A stretch of 64,000 nt of DNA from Streptomyces longhuiensis (GTDB taxonomy: Bacteria; Actinomycetota; Actinomycetes; Streptomycetales; Streptomycetaceae). Below, piece by piece: positions 51,808 to 60,177 of this stretch (positions are counted from its first letter, which is position 1; each line of letters begins with the position of its first letter). Made by a program: the position numbers and the translations under genes. The notes beneath the pieces were generated by a model. The model saw only the letters and a program-made list of their open reading frames with translations, was not told the DNA's origin and searched no databases. The stretch lies in assembly GCF_020616555.1 (NCBI RefSeq), contig NZ_CP085173.1, positions 4,661,501 to 4,725,500 on the forward strand. Direction: 5' to 3'.

Positions 51808-53907
51808 TCAGGACGCCGCGGAGAACGGCAGCGGCCGGCTGTGCACGACGTCGAGGCGGGACACGGCGCGGGTCAGGACGACGTACAGCCGGTGCAGGCC
51901 GCGGCGCTCGGCCTCGGCCACGGCGGCCGGCTCGACGGCGACGACATGGTCGTACTCGAGCCCCTTGGCGACGGACGCCCCGAGGACGGTCACGCGCGCC
52001 CGCGAATCATCCGGCCCGCCCACCTCGATCCCCTTGTCCGTCAGGGCCGTTCGCAGCAGCCGCACCGTCTCGTCATCGGCCGCGACGACGCCCACGGACC
52101 CCTCGTGCGCCAGCGCCTCGCGCACGGCGTCGACGGTCTCCGCGACGACGTCCTGCGTCTGACGGATCCTCACCTCGCCGTCGCGGCGCAGGGAACGGGC
52201 GGGCGGCACGTCCACGTCGAGGAGACCGAGGAGGCGGTTGGTGAGGGCGACGACCGCGCCGGGGACGCGGAATCCCGTCGTCAGGGGCGCGATCAGGGCG
52301 TCGGGCTTGCCCAGGTGGCCGAGCAGCTCGTCCCAGGTGCGGGCCGCCCACGGAGTGGTGCCCTGCGCGAGGTCGCCGAGGACGGTGAGCGAACCGTACG
52401 CGGCACGGCGCGCGATCGACCGGGCCTGCATCGGGGAGAGGTCCTGGGCCTCGTCGATGACGATGTGCCCGTAGCCGGCGGGGTGTTCGAGGAGTCCGGC
52501 GACCTCGTCGAGGAGGACGACATCGGCCGCCGACCAGGAGGCCGAGCGGAAGGAGCGCGGGGGCTTCGCCCACAGGATCGCCCGCTGCTCGTCGGCGTCG
52601 AGGATCCCGTCCGCCGCAGCGGCGAGCGCGTCCGGGTCGCCGAGGAGCCCGGCCACGACCTCCTCCGGCCGCACCCTGGGCCACACCGCGTCGACGTACG
52701 CGCTCATCGGCCGTGCCCTGCCGACCTTCTGCAACCAGAGGTTGTTCACCGGCCCCGACCTGCGTTCGGCCTGCTCCTGAAGGTGCCGCACGGCCCGGCT
52801 GCGTACGCGCTCCCGCCCGACGGCGTACGGCGGCTCCTCCTCCCGTACGCCCGCCACGATCCGCCCGAGCACACCGGCCGGCACGCGCCAGCGGTACGAA
52901 CCGTCGGGGACGGCGAGGGAGTCGGTGACGGCCTCGGGGCGCACGCGGGAGTAGAGGGCGCGGCGCAGGACCTCGGCCATGCGGGCGTCGTGCTTCACGG
53001 CGGCCGCGGCCCCGGCGTCCTCGTACGTCCGCGCCCTGGCCACCGTCGTGCTGCTCTCCTCCACGAGGATCTCCTCGATGGTGGACTGCCGCACGCCGCT
53101 CTCGCCGAGCGCGGGCAGCACCTCGGAGATGTAGGTGAGGAAGGTGCGGTTGGGCCCGAGGATGAGGAGTCCGCCGCGCTGGACGCGCTGGGGGTGGGTG
53201 TAGAGGAGGTACGCGGCCCGGTGCAGGCCGACCGCCGTCTTGCCGGTGCCGGGGGCGCCCTGCACGCAGACGGAGGTGGCGAGATCGGCGCGGACGAGGT
53301 CGTCCTGGTCGGGCTGGATGGTGGCGGCGATGTCGCGCATCGGGCCGACGCGGGGGCGCTCGATCTCACGGGCGACGATGCGGCTGCCCGCACCGGAGGC
53401 GGGAGCGGACCCGGACCCTTCCGCGGACCCGCCGTCCACCGTGAGCCACTCGTCCTCCAGGCCGGTCAGATCGGCGGAGTCGCCCTTGCTCGCGGGGGCC
53501 CATCCGAAGCGGCGCCGGACCGCGACGCCTTGCGGTTCCTGGGGGCCGGCCTGGTAGAAGGCGCGTGAGACGGGGGCGCGCCAGTCGACGACGAGGGGCG
53601 GGGCGGACGGGTGTTCGACCACGCGCCGCCGCCCCACGTGGTAGCTCTGCCCGGCGTGGTCGCCGTCACCGTCGGCGAAGTCGAGGCGCCCGAAGAAGAG
53701 CGGGACCTCGGGCAGTTCGTGCAGCTCCTTGGCCTTGCTGCGCAGCTGGTACCCGAGCACTTCGGCGTCGGCCCCGGAGGCGGAGGCGTTCTCGCCGATG
53801 ACGACCTGTTCGTCGGCGCCCTCGATCATCGCGGCGAGGGCGGCGCGGCAGAGGTCGTGGTGGTGGCGTTCCTGGACGAGGGTACGGAGATCGGCAGAAT
53901 CGGTCAC
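51808..53907 (-). CDS. HelD-like RNA polymerase-associated SF1 helicase
   Basis: This 699-residue protein has an N-terminal coiled segment (TLVQERHHHDLCRAALAAMIEGA), Walker A VQGAPGTGKTAVGLHRAAYLLYTHP near residue 240 and Walker B YGHIVIDEAQDLSPMQ near 495. The C-terminal helicase motif is VTVLGASVAKGLEYDHVVAVEP. The layout is that of actinobacterial HelD/HelR, which binds and recycles RNA polymerase and can confer rifamycin tolerance. The GTG at 53907 lacks a ribosome site and follows an AT-rich -10-like stretch, suggesting a leaderless message. It is 32 bp after a TetR gene on the same strand. Confidence 0.9.
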   Translation of the reverse strand: MTDSADLRTLVQERHHHDLCRAALAAMIEGADEQVVIGENASASGADAEVLGYQLRSKAKELHELPEVPLFFGRLDFADGDGDHAGQSYHVGRRRVVEHPSAPPLVVDWRAPVSRAFYQAGPQEPQGVAVRRRFGWAPASKGDSADLTGLEDEWLTVDGGSAEGSGSAPASGAGSRIVAREIERPRVGPMRDIAATIQPDQDDLVRADLATSVCVQGAPGTGKTAVGLHRAAYLLYTHPQRVQRGGLLILGPNRTFLTYISEVLPALGESGVRQSTIEEILVEESSTTVARARTYEDAGAAAAVKHDARMAEVLRRALYSRVRPEAVTDSLAVPDGSYRWRVPAGVLGRIVAGVREEEPPYAVGRERVRSRAVRHLQEQAERRSGPVNNLWLQKVGRARPMSAYVDAVWPRVRPEEVVAGLLGDPDALAAAADGILDADEQRAILWAKPPRSFRSASWSAADVVLLDEVAGLLEHPAGYGHIVIDEAQDLSPMQARSIARRAAYGSLTVLGDLAQGTTPWAARTWDELLGHLGKPDALIAPLTTGFRVPGAVVALTNRLLGLLDVDVPPARSLRRDGEVRIRQTQDVVAETVDAVREALAHEGSVGVVAADDETVRLLRTALTDKGIEVGGPDDSRARVTVLGASVAKGLEYDHVVAVEPAAVAEAERRGLHRLYVVLTRAVSRLDVVHSRPLPFSAAS

Positions 53908-53939
53908 CGAACGAGAATAACGTAACCGAGTAACATTTT
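53908..53939 (-). promoter_or_regulatory. Leaderless promoter and candidate TetR site upstream of helD-like gene
   Basis: This short AT-rich gap contains GTAACCGAGTAAC (direct repeat GTAAC-CGA-GTAAC, plus strand near 53920-53932) and a TTATTC -10-like element 7 nt before the GTG. It lies between the TetR stop and the helicase start, so a helicase-specific promoter is possible. Confidence 0.5.
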
Positions 53940-54581
53940 TTACTGACCCTCGAAATGCCCGAACGCCCCGAGCCCGCACTCCAACTGCCGAAACCCCAGC
54001 TCAGCGGCGTCCACGGCATCCGGCCACACCTCGTCGGCGCTCTCCCCCTCGGCGATCCGCCGCCAGTTCTCCAGAGCGAGAATCCGCTGTACGGCCACGA
54101 TCTGCCCGGCCGCGAGCCGCGCCCCGGCCCCCTCGCCGAGCGCGCCGGCGAGGATCTTCTCCGACCGCTCCTGATACCCGTAGGCCCGCGCGACCAGCGA
54201 AGGGGTGCCGTAGAGCAGTCGGTGAAAGGCGAGCACCGCGGGGTGGTCGTTCAGCCCGGTCACCGGGTCGCGCCGCTCCAGCCCGTCGAGAAAGTACGCC
54301 CGCAGCGCGGCGAGCGGCGTCACGCCCCCACCCCGCCCGGCGACGACACGTGCGGCCTCGCCCTCGTGATCGGCGAACCGGTGCAGGACCAGGTCTTCCT
54401 TGGTGGGGAAGTACCGGAACAGGGTCGGCTTGGAGATCTCGGCGGCGGCCGCGACCTCGGCGACGGACACCTTGTCGAAACCCTTCTCCAGAAACAGCCC
54501 GATGGCCGCCTCGGAGATCGCCTGATACATCCGCTGCTTCTTCCGCTCACGGAGGCCCATGTCGCCGGTGTCGCCACTCAT
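53940..54581 (-). CDS. TetR family transcriptional regulator
   Basis: This 213-residue regulator has the HTH AISEAAIGLFLEKGFDKVSVAEVAAAAEISKPTLFRYFPTKEDLVLHRFADH (residues about 20-70) and a TetR C-terminal domain of the MftR/AcrR-like type (LAFHRLLYGTPSLVARAYGYQERSEKIL). It is directly upstream of the helD-like gene on the same strand and may control it. The gap between them has a repeated GTAAC motif. Confidence 0.9.
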   Translation of the reverse strand: MSGDTGDMGLRERKKQRMYQAISEAAIGLFLEKGFDKVSVAEVAAAAEISKPTLFRYFPTKEDLVLHRFADHEGEAARVVAGRGGGVTPLAALRAYFLDGLERRDPVTGLNDHPAVLAFHRLLYGTPSLVARAYGYQERSEKILAGALGEGAGARLAAGQIVAVQRILALENWRRIAEGESADEVWPDAVDAAELGFRQLECGLGAFGHFEGQ

Positions 54582-54611
54582 GGGCGAAAGCGTACGCAGG
54601 GCGGTCGGGTG

Positions 54612-56882
54612 TCACGCGCCGGGAAGCGGCCCCGCCGTCCGCGTACCGCCCTGGTCCCCGCCCGGGAGCGCACGGACCAGATAGGGATTCGTGACGGATC
54701 GCGTGCGGAGCCCCAGATTGGCCGTCGCCGCGTTGAGCGTCATCGCGTACGAGTCCACCGCCCTGCGGACGTTGGGGGCGTCGAGACTGGCGTTGGCGAC
54801 GAGCCGGTCGAGGTCCACGTAGGCGGAACGGACGGTCTCCAGGCGGCGGTAGAAGCGCCGGTCGTCCTGCCAGCCCTTGGTGTACTCGTCGGGCAGCTGA
54901 CGGCTCCAGCGGGCGAACATCCGTTCCTGGATCCCCGGAGCCGTCGGCGTCAGATGCATGTGGCGGATCAGGTCGTACAGGGGGTCGCCGACCATCGCCA
55001 TTTCCCAGTCGATGAGGACGAGGCCGCCGTCCTCGCGGCGCACGAGGTTCCACGGGTTGAGGTCGCCGTGCAGGAGGACGGACGTACGCGGGGCCAACGG
55101 GCTTATCGTCAGCAGGTCGTCCAGGAAAGCGTGGTCGGGCAGGCCGAGCTGCCTGCCGAATTCCTTGGTGCTGCGCGGCAGTTCCCGTACGAGCCGACGC
55201 ATCTCCGCTCTCAGAAGATGACTGAAATCCTGGGCGGGTCCTCCCCCGCTCAACGAGGAGTGGTCGACCTGCGTCAGCTCGCAGAGCTGGTCCACCAGGT
55301 CGTCGGCCTCCCGCGGGGTCAGCCCGTCCACGGGGTGGGCCGGTCTACCGCGCCGGTCCGCCGGCCCCTCGTAGGTATGGATGGTGAACTCGTCCCCGAG
55401 CTCACTGATGCCCCGGGCCAGCGCCCGCGGAGCACGCACGTCCCGGCCGGCCTCCTCGATCGCCCTCAGGACGTCGTACTCGTCGAGGAAGCGCCGCTCC
55501 AGCGGGCTGACCGAACTCGCCTTGCGCCGCACCATGACGCGGTGGGGGAAACCATTCACCTCCACGACCGTGCTCAGGTTGGCCGTCCCCTTGAACACCT
55601 GGTCCGCGGGCGCGGCACCCTCCGCGTACAGGGCTCGCGTCACCGCCGGATCGGGGAAGTCGGGGTGCGGCCGGTCCCGGTCGTCGCGCACCCAGAAGAA
55701 CTGGGCCGTGTCCCGGTCGACGGCGTGCTGTCCGCCCCGCGACTTCTGCCAGCGGTAGAGGATCTTCGTGATCGTGGACTCGTCCGGCACGCTCGTGAGC
55801 TTCAGCGGATCCCTCGCGGTCGCCAGGGCCCGGTGCACCTCGCGCGCCGCGGCCTCCAGATCCGCCTGGCCGTAGTGGCCGAGAAGCGAGTTCGCCGCCC
55901 GCATCACGTCCGGATAGACGGACTGGGCCCGCTCGAAGTCCACGTAATGATCGAGATCCTGCTCGAAGCCGTTCACGGCTTCGGGGCGCCGTTGCAGCAT
56001 CGCCTTCCGCCACGCGTCCTGCACCGCCCGCCACTGGGCGTCCGGGTACCGCATCCGCACCAGGTGGGTGGCGAGGTCGTGCAACGGGTCGCCGTAGGAG
56101 GCGAGCTCCCAGTCGACGCAGATCAGAGGCGGACCGTCGCCGTAGGGAAGGATCACGTTGTCGCGGTGCAGATCGGTGTGGAGCAGGCTGAACGGGCGGC
56201 TGATGAGCGTCGGCAGTCGCTCCGCGTAGTCCGTCAGGGCGCGCTCGCCCACGCCCAGCTGAGCGAACAGACCGCCAAAAGCAGTCCAATTGGGCCGCCT
56301 GATCTGCTCCTCCGCGGCGAGCACCAGGGCTCTCAGATACGACGTCCTGCCCTGGTTCTTCCGTGGCCAGTGCTGCGACAATGCGGGCAGCGCGGTCCGC
56401 TTGACCTGCGTCATGTCGGCGAGCAGCTCCGCCAGGGCGCTGACCACGGCCCCGTCGACCTTGGTGCCGCTGGGGCAGACGCTGGACAGCGGCAAGCCCT
56501 CCACAAAACTGAGCACGGTCGTGCCCCGCCGCCTGAACAGACACTTGGGCACATGGGGCAGCGCCCCGCGCACCGCGTCGAGGATGGCCGCTTCGTCCTG
56601 CCAGGTCCTGATGACCACGGGCAGCGCGTCCTCGATCGGCTCCCGCACGATCACGAACTCGTCCTGCGCACAGCCCAGGATCCGGCGCTCGCCCTCGACG
56701 GGCTGCCCCACCCAGTTCTGGTTGTGGTGCCCCCGCACGAGATCACCCTGCTTCTTGGCGCGGGTGATGAGGCTGATGTACGCAGAGTCCGTCGCAGCCG
56801 AGAAGACGGGGGGACAGGGCGCAGGCGAACCGCCCACGGGCCACTCCTGGATAGTCATGCGAATCCGGTGGAAATTGTGCAC
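54612..56882 (-). CDS. Tandem double aminoglycoside-phosphotransferase-fold protein
   Basis: This 756-residue protein has two kinase-like domains (PF01636 type). The first, about 45-375, has FSLLHTDLHRDNVILPYG and LICVDWELASYGDPLHDLATH. The second, about 400-720, has SVLLHGDLNPWNLVRREDG and LVLIDWEMAMVGDPLYDLIRHM. Both keep H-x-D-x4-N and the metal-binding Asp, so both may be active. Substrates could be choline-like, amino-sugar or nucleoside compounds. It lies 96 bp downstream of a DevA-type GntR gene on the same strand and likely belongs to that module. The GTG at 56882 has a weak TAAGGT site; ATG 56858 is an alternative start. Confidence 0.85.
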   Translation of the reverse strand: MHNFHRIRMTIQEWPVGGSPAPCPPVFSAATDSAYISLITRAKKQGDLVRGHHNQNWVGQPVEGERRILGCAQDEFVIVREPIEDALPVVIRTWQDEAAILDAVRGALPHVPKCLFRRRGTTVLSFVEGLPLSSVCPSGTKVDGAVVSALAELLADMTQVKRTALPALSQHWPRKNQGRTSYLRALVLAAEEQIRRPNWTAFGGLFAQLGVGERALTDYAERLPTLISRPFSLLHTDLHRDNVILPYGDGPPLICVDWELASYGDPLHDLATHLVRMRYPDAQWRAVQDAWRKAMLQRRPEAVNGFEQDLDHYVDFERAQSVYPDVMRAANSLLGHYGQADLEAAAREVHRALATARDPLKLTSVPDESTITKILYRWQKSRGGQHAVDRDTAQFFWVRDDRDRPHPDFPDPAVTRALYAEGAAPADQVFKGTANLSTVVEVNGFPHRVMVRRKASSVSPLERRFLDEYDVLRAIEEAGRDVRAPRALARGISELGDEFTIHTYEGPADRRGRPAHPVDGLTPREADDLVDQLCELTQVDHSSLSGGGPAQDFSHLLRAEMRRLVRELPRSTKEFGRQLGLPDHAFLDDLLTISPLAPRTSVLLHGDLNPWNLVRREDGGLVLIDWEMAMVGDPLYDLIRHMHLTPTAPGIQERMFARWSRQLPDEYTKGWQDDRRFYRRLETVRSAYVDLDRLVANASLDAPNVRRAVDSYAMTLNAATANLGLRTRSVTNPYLVRALPGGDQGGTRTAGPLPGA

Positions 56883-56978
56883 ACCTTAATGGCCGCGCGG
56901 GACCCCGACGACTCGAGTCCGTCGAACCGTGGGCCAATTGGGGATACGGCCGTCATCACGTTCGACCGACAGCGCGCT

Positions 56979-57851
56979 TCAGCGTTCGGCGATCAGGTTC
57001 CAGACCGAACCGAACCAGGCCCCCATGCTCTCCACGAAAACGGATCCGCGGGAGTTGGGATCGCCGTCCCTCACGTAGTGCGTGAGCGTCGCCCCCAGGC
57101 CCAGGACATCGAGAGCCAGTATCTCCTCGCCGCTGTCCAGCACGATGGGACGCTCGATCACCTCGTACGGACCGTGCAGCGCCTCGCCCCCGTTGAGCAG
57201 ATAGAGCTTGAAAGCCGGCGTCAGAGGGACGTGGCGGACCTGGAATTCCGCCACGGGAACAAGGCCCTCCGCCTGCAGCTGACGAAGCTCGCGCCGGATG
57301 GAAACGGTGTGCCGGTGGGTGATGCCCAGCAGACGCTCCCGCAGGCGTGGATCGTCCGGATCGCCCTTTGCCTGTGGATAGGGCAGCTTGAGGGATTCGG
57401 ACGGCAGCAGGATTCGGATCCCGACCTTCTCCGGGGCGGTCTCACCCGAGCGGATCCGCTCGGCCTGAACCCTGATGTGCGTGTCGAGTGACTCCGAGGT
57501 GAGCGTGTAGACGTCGAGGGTGACCTCGGGCTGCTCGAACGCCTCGCTGATGAGCGGTCCGAGCGACACACGGCCCTCGTGGGACGCCTTCGCCGTGTAC
57601 GACTGGATGCGCTGGTTCTTGAGTACGCGGGACCCACTGCCCTGGCGTGACTCGATCCAGCCCTCGCCGGCGAGTTCCCTGAGCGCCCGCTGCACGGTGT
57701 CCCGCGAGACGTGGAACCGGTCGGCCAGCTCACGCTGCGGCGGAATCAGACTCCCGACCGGGTAGGTGCCATCGGCCAACCGGGCGCGCAGCTCTTCGGC
57801 GACGCGCCAGGTCTCCCTGCCGCCGCCGTCACGTCCCCGCCCACCGGCCAT
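56979..57851 (-). CDS. DevA-subfamily GntR regulator (third paralogue)
   Basis: This 290-residue GntR protein has a winged HTH (VAEELRARLADGTYPVGSLIPPQRELADRFHVSRDTVQRALRELAGEGWI, from about residue 17). The C-terminal domain shares IRILLPSESLKLPYP, FKLYLLNGGEAL and WFGSVWNLI with devA and devE below. It is the most diverged of the three paralogues. It faces the membrane peptide gene at 58022 (170-bp gap) and is followed by the double-kinase gene. Function is inferred from DevA, a regulator of sporulation in S. coelicolor. Confidence 0.88.
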   Translation of the reverse strand: MAGGRGRDGGGRETWRVAEELRARLADGTYPVGSLIPPQRELADRFHVSRDTVQRALRELAGEGWIESRQGSGSRVLKNQRIQSYTAKASHEGRVSLGPLISEAFEQPEVTLDVYTLTSESLDTHIRVQAERIRSGETAPEKVGIRILLPSESLKLPYPQAKGDPDDPRLRERLLGITHRHTVSIRRELRQLQAEGLVPVAEFQVRHVPLTPAFKLYLLNGGEALHGPYEVIERPIVLDSGEEILALDVLGLGATLTHYVRDGDPNSRGSVFVESMGAWFGSVWNLIAER

Positions 57852-57967
57852 GAGGGGACCGTACCTCTTTCAGTCCGCGGGCACACCGAATCCGGTCAAC
57901 TTGCCTTCCAATACGGACTGTTGGTTACCCGATCATTCAGGTAGGGGAAATCCAATTCAGTCAACCA

Positions 57968-57979
57968 GTCCAATTGGAC
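57968..57979. promoter_or_regulatory. 12-bp palindrome upstream of membrane peptide A
   Basis: GTCCAATTGGAC is a perfect palindrome in the AT-rich divergent promoter region, 42 nt upstream of the peptide start. Flanking copies of GTCAAC/GTTGG-type half-sites occur (near 57896 and 57920). It probably binds the adjacent GntR protein. Confidence 0.55.
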
Positions 57980-58021
57980 GGCTAGTTGATCGCTCTTAGA
58001 CACATGCCAAGGGGTGGGAAC

Positions 58022-58204
58022 ATGGTCATCATTCAGTTGCTGTCGACCCTGGTGGTCCTCGGCTTCGAGCAGCTCGTCCAGTGGCGCTACGGGGCCTTCG
58101 GGCTCTTCGCGCTGGTCCTGATCACCGCGAGCATCCGGATGCGCAGCGAGAGGTGGCTCGCCGTGGGCGCTGTCCTGCTCGTGCTGCTGACGATGCAGGC
58201 CTGA
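58022..58204 (+). CDS. FEQL-type membrane micropeptide A (60 aa)
   Basis: This 60-residue peptide is hydrophobic throughout except for a conserved core, FEQLVQWRYG, at residues 15-24 and a basic turn, RMRSER, at 39-44. Short membrane segments flank them (IIQLLSTLVVLG; AFGLFALVLITASI; WLAVGAVLLVLLTM). ATG 58022 follows AAGGGGTGGG. It aligns without gaps to two other peptides in this window (59964 and 61244). Each is divergent from a DevA-type GntR gene. I know of no function. Confidence 0.88.
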   Translation: MVIIQLLSTLVVLGFEQLVQWRYGAFGLFALVLITASIRMRSERWLAVGAVLLVLLTMQA

Positions 58205-58218
58205 AGGCGCCCGGGCGG

Positions 58219-58959
58219 TCACCCCCGCTCCCGCAGCACCCCCAGCAGCGGCTCCAGCGACGACACCACCGTCTCCGCTCCCGCCTCCCTCAGTACCTTC
58301 GCCTTGCGTTCGTTGCGTGCGTAGCCGAGGAACGCGATGCCAGCCGCGGTGGCCGCCTCGAAGTCCGAGGGGGTGTCACCGATCATCAGAGACGCCCCGG
58401 GCGTCGCGCCCAGGGCGCCGAGGGCGCGTTGCACGCAGTGCGGGTGGGGCTTGAGGAGGTGGAGGTCCTGGGTTCGGCCGTAGATGTGCGGGGCGAAGCA
58501 GGTCGTGAGGCCGCGTGTGGCCAGGTAACGGGACGCCACCGCCGGGGAGTTGTTGGTCGTGACGGCCAGGTGGGCGCCCACCGCGTACCACGTCCTGATC
58601 AGCGGGTCGGCGTACTGCGTGGGCCATGCCGAGGCCACTGCCGTGAGCTCCTGCTGGGTGAGGCGTTCCTCCAGTTCCACGACCAGGTCACTGCCGGGGC
58701 GCCGGCGGTCGACGGCGCGCAGGACGGCGTGCGGGTCCGGTTCCGCGCGCTCCTCCTCGGTGAGCAGACCGTGCAGGCCGCGCTCCTCCAGCCACCGCAC
58801 CTGTTCGACGGCGACCCGCTCCGCCGAGTGCCCCGCGAAGAGCCGGCAGATCGGCCCGTCGAAGTCGAAGAGCACGAAGCGCGCCCTTTTGATCAGTTCC
58901 CGAAGTGATTCCGTCGCTTCAGCCACCGGAACAGTCTGCTTCGTTGCATCAGAAGTCAC
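58219..58959 (-). CDS. devB: HAD superfamily phosphatase DevB
   Basis: This 246-residue HAD hydrolase has motif I FVLFDFDGPICRLFAGH, motif II TTNNS and motif III-IV KPHPHCVQRAL plus MIGDTPSDFEAATAAGI, all conserved. It is most like phosphoglycolate phosphatase-type enzymes. GTG 58959 is chosen because it overlaps the devA stop (TAGTG). Its product and substrate are not known. In S. coelicolor devB is cotranscribed with devA, and its loss impairs growth and development. Confidence 0.88.
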   Translation of the reverse strand: MTSDATKQTVPVAEATESLRELIKRARFVLFDFDGPICRLFAGHSAERVAVEQVRWLEERGLHGLLTEEERAEPDPHAVLRAVDRRRPGSDLVVELEERLTQQELTAVASAWPTQYADPLIRTWYAVGAHLAVTTNNSPAVASRYLATRGLTTCFAPHIYGRTQDLHLLKPHPHCVQRALGALGATPGASLMIGDTPSDFEAATAAGIAFLGYARNERKAKVLREAGAETVVSSLEPLLGVLRERG

Positions 58960-59810
58960 TAGGAGAGTGTCAGGTCCGTGGTGATGGTTTCCCAGAGGGC
59001 GTCGAACCACTTCTGCGATTCCTCCACGAACGCTGTGTCCCGCTGCCCCGCGCGCTTCTCGAACGAGAACAGCAGCGACTCCGTGCCGAGCGTGTCGTAC
59101 ATGTCGAGCGTGCCGCTCTCGATCTCCTCCTCGCGCCGCGTGACCAGGTAGTACGAGAGGAGCGCCTCGTTCCCGTTGAGCAGGTAGAGCTTGACCGGCG
59201 GGGTGAAGGGCAGCGCGCGGAAGGTGACCCGTACGTCGATGCCGTGCGAGGAGCGCAGCGAGCGCAGGTTGTGGCGCAGCACCTGGCCCTGCGCGTTGCG
59301 CTGGTCGAGCCAGCGCTTGTGGACGAGTTCGGCGTCGCCCTCCTCCGTGGCCGAGACCGGGAAGGCGAGATTGATGTCCCGGCCCGGCAGCAGGATGCGC
59401 ACGTCGACCGAGTCGGGCTGTATGCGGCCCTCGTGGATGAAGCGCAGCGGCTCGCCGAGCGCCAGCATCAGGGTCTCCGCGGTGAGGCAGACGGCGTCGA
59501 TCCGCACCTGCGGCGACGCGAACGCCTCGGACAGGCGTGGGGCCAGGCCGACCATCGTGCGCTGCGGCTCGTCACGGGCCGGGGTCTGCTCGGCGATCCT
59601 CGGCGGGCTGCCCTTGCTCACGTTGCTGAGCAGGCCGTCCTCCTGGAGGGAGCGCAGGGCCTGCCGTACGGCGCCGCGTTCCACGCCGAACTCCTCGGCC
59701 AGCTCCGCCTGTGTCGGCAGCCGCTCGCCCGCACGGAGCTCACCCGCCTTGATGCGCTCCCGCAAGACGTCGGCGATCTCCTGGGGCGAGGACCTTCTGC
59801 TGCCGTTCAC
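58959..59810 (-). CDS. devA: GntR regulator DevA
   Basis: This 283-residue GntR regulator has an HTH (IADVLRERIKAGELRAGERLPTQAELAEEFGVERGAVRQALRSLQEDG). The DevA-type effector domain has VRILLPGRDINLAFP, HGIDVRVTFRALPFTPPVKLYLLNGNEALLSYY and WFDALWETIT. GTG 59810 is preferred because AGGAGA lies 8 nt upstream; GTG 59831 or TTG 59837 would add residues. DevA is needed for normal aerial development in S. coelicolor and represses itself. It is coupled to devB and divergent from peptide B. Confidence 0.9.
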   Translation of the reverse strand: MNGSRRSSPQEIADVLRERIKAGELRAGERLPTQAELAEEFGVERGAVRQALRSLQEDGLLSNVSKGSPPRIAEQTPARDEPQRTMVGLAPRLSEAFASPQVRIDAVCLTAETLMLALGEPLRFIHEGRIQPDSVDVRILLPGRDINLAFPVSATEEGDAELVHKRWLDQRNAQGQVLRHNLRSLRSSHGIDVRVTFRALPFTPPVKLYLLNGNEALLSYYLVTRREEEIESGTLDMYDTLGTESLLFSFEKRAGQRDTAFVEESQKWFDALWETITTDLTLS

Positions 59811-59843
59811 TGCAACGCTCTCCTGAGTCACAACCAAACGCTA

Positions 59844-59870
59844 CAACTAACCACCACTTGGCGGGAGTTG
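59844..59870. promoter_or_regulatory. devA-proximal inverted repeat
   Basis: CAACT at 59844 and GGGAGTTG ending at 59870 form an imperfect dyad spanning 27 nt. An equivalent of exactly the same span is upstream of devE at 61081-61107, so this is probably a DevA/DevE autoregulatory site. Confidence 0.6.
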
Positions 59871-59918
59871 TTGAAGAGTTGTTTATTTATCACGACCAAG
59901 TGGGGACAACTTCATAGT

Positions 59919-59933
59919 AGTTGGTTGCCAACT
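59919..59933. promoter_or_regulatory. Conserved palindrome AGTTGGTTGCCAACT (peptide B promoter)
   Basis: Perfect 6-bp arms around TTG, 31 nt upstream of the peptide B start. The identical 15-mer, with similar flanks, occurs upstream of peptide C (61156-61170). This sharing suggests cross-regulation by DevA and DevE. Confidence 0.72.
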
Positions 59934-59963
59934 TTGAGCAAGATGGCCGAAGGAGGAACCACC

Positions 59964-60152
59964 ATGTCCGTCCTCACCTTCTTCTCCGCGGTGTTCGTGA
60001 TCACTTTCGAGCAGCTGGTCCAGTGGCGCTACGGTCCCGTCGGGATCACCGGCCTGCTGCTCCTCACGATCGGCGTCAAGGCGAAGAGCCCCACCTGCAG
60101 CTCCATCGGGGCCGTACTCCTGGCCCTGATGCTCGCCGGACCCGCGCTCTGA
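59964..60152 (+). CDS. FEQL-type membrane micropeptide B (62 aa)
   Basis: This 62-residue hydrophobic peptide has the core FEQLVQWRYG at residues 15-24, then PVGITGLLLLTIGVKAKS and a last segment SIGAVLLALMLAG. ATG 59964 follows AAGGAGG. It is divergent from devA across 153 bp carrying two operator-like dyads. The core residues are identical in the same positions in peptides A and C, apart from V/I and R/K swaps. A small membrane protein or antisense-free toxin-like role is possible but unproven. Confidence 0.88.
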   Translation: MSVLTFFSAVFVITFEQLVQWRYGPVGITGLLLLTIGVKAKSPTCSSIGAVLLALMLAGPAL

Positions 60153-60177
60153 CTTCGGCCCGCGGGTCCGCGCGCCC

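Noticed and set aside
53908..53990. Rifamycin-associated element upstream of the helD-like gene
   Set aside because: The 19-bp inverted repeat known from rifamycin-inducible genes is not present. Only an AT-rich GTAAC repeat is seen.
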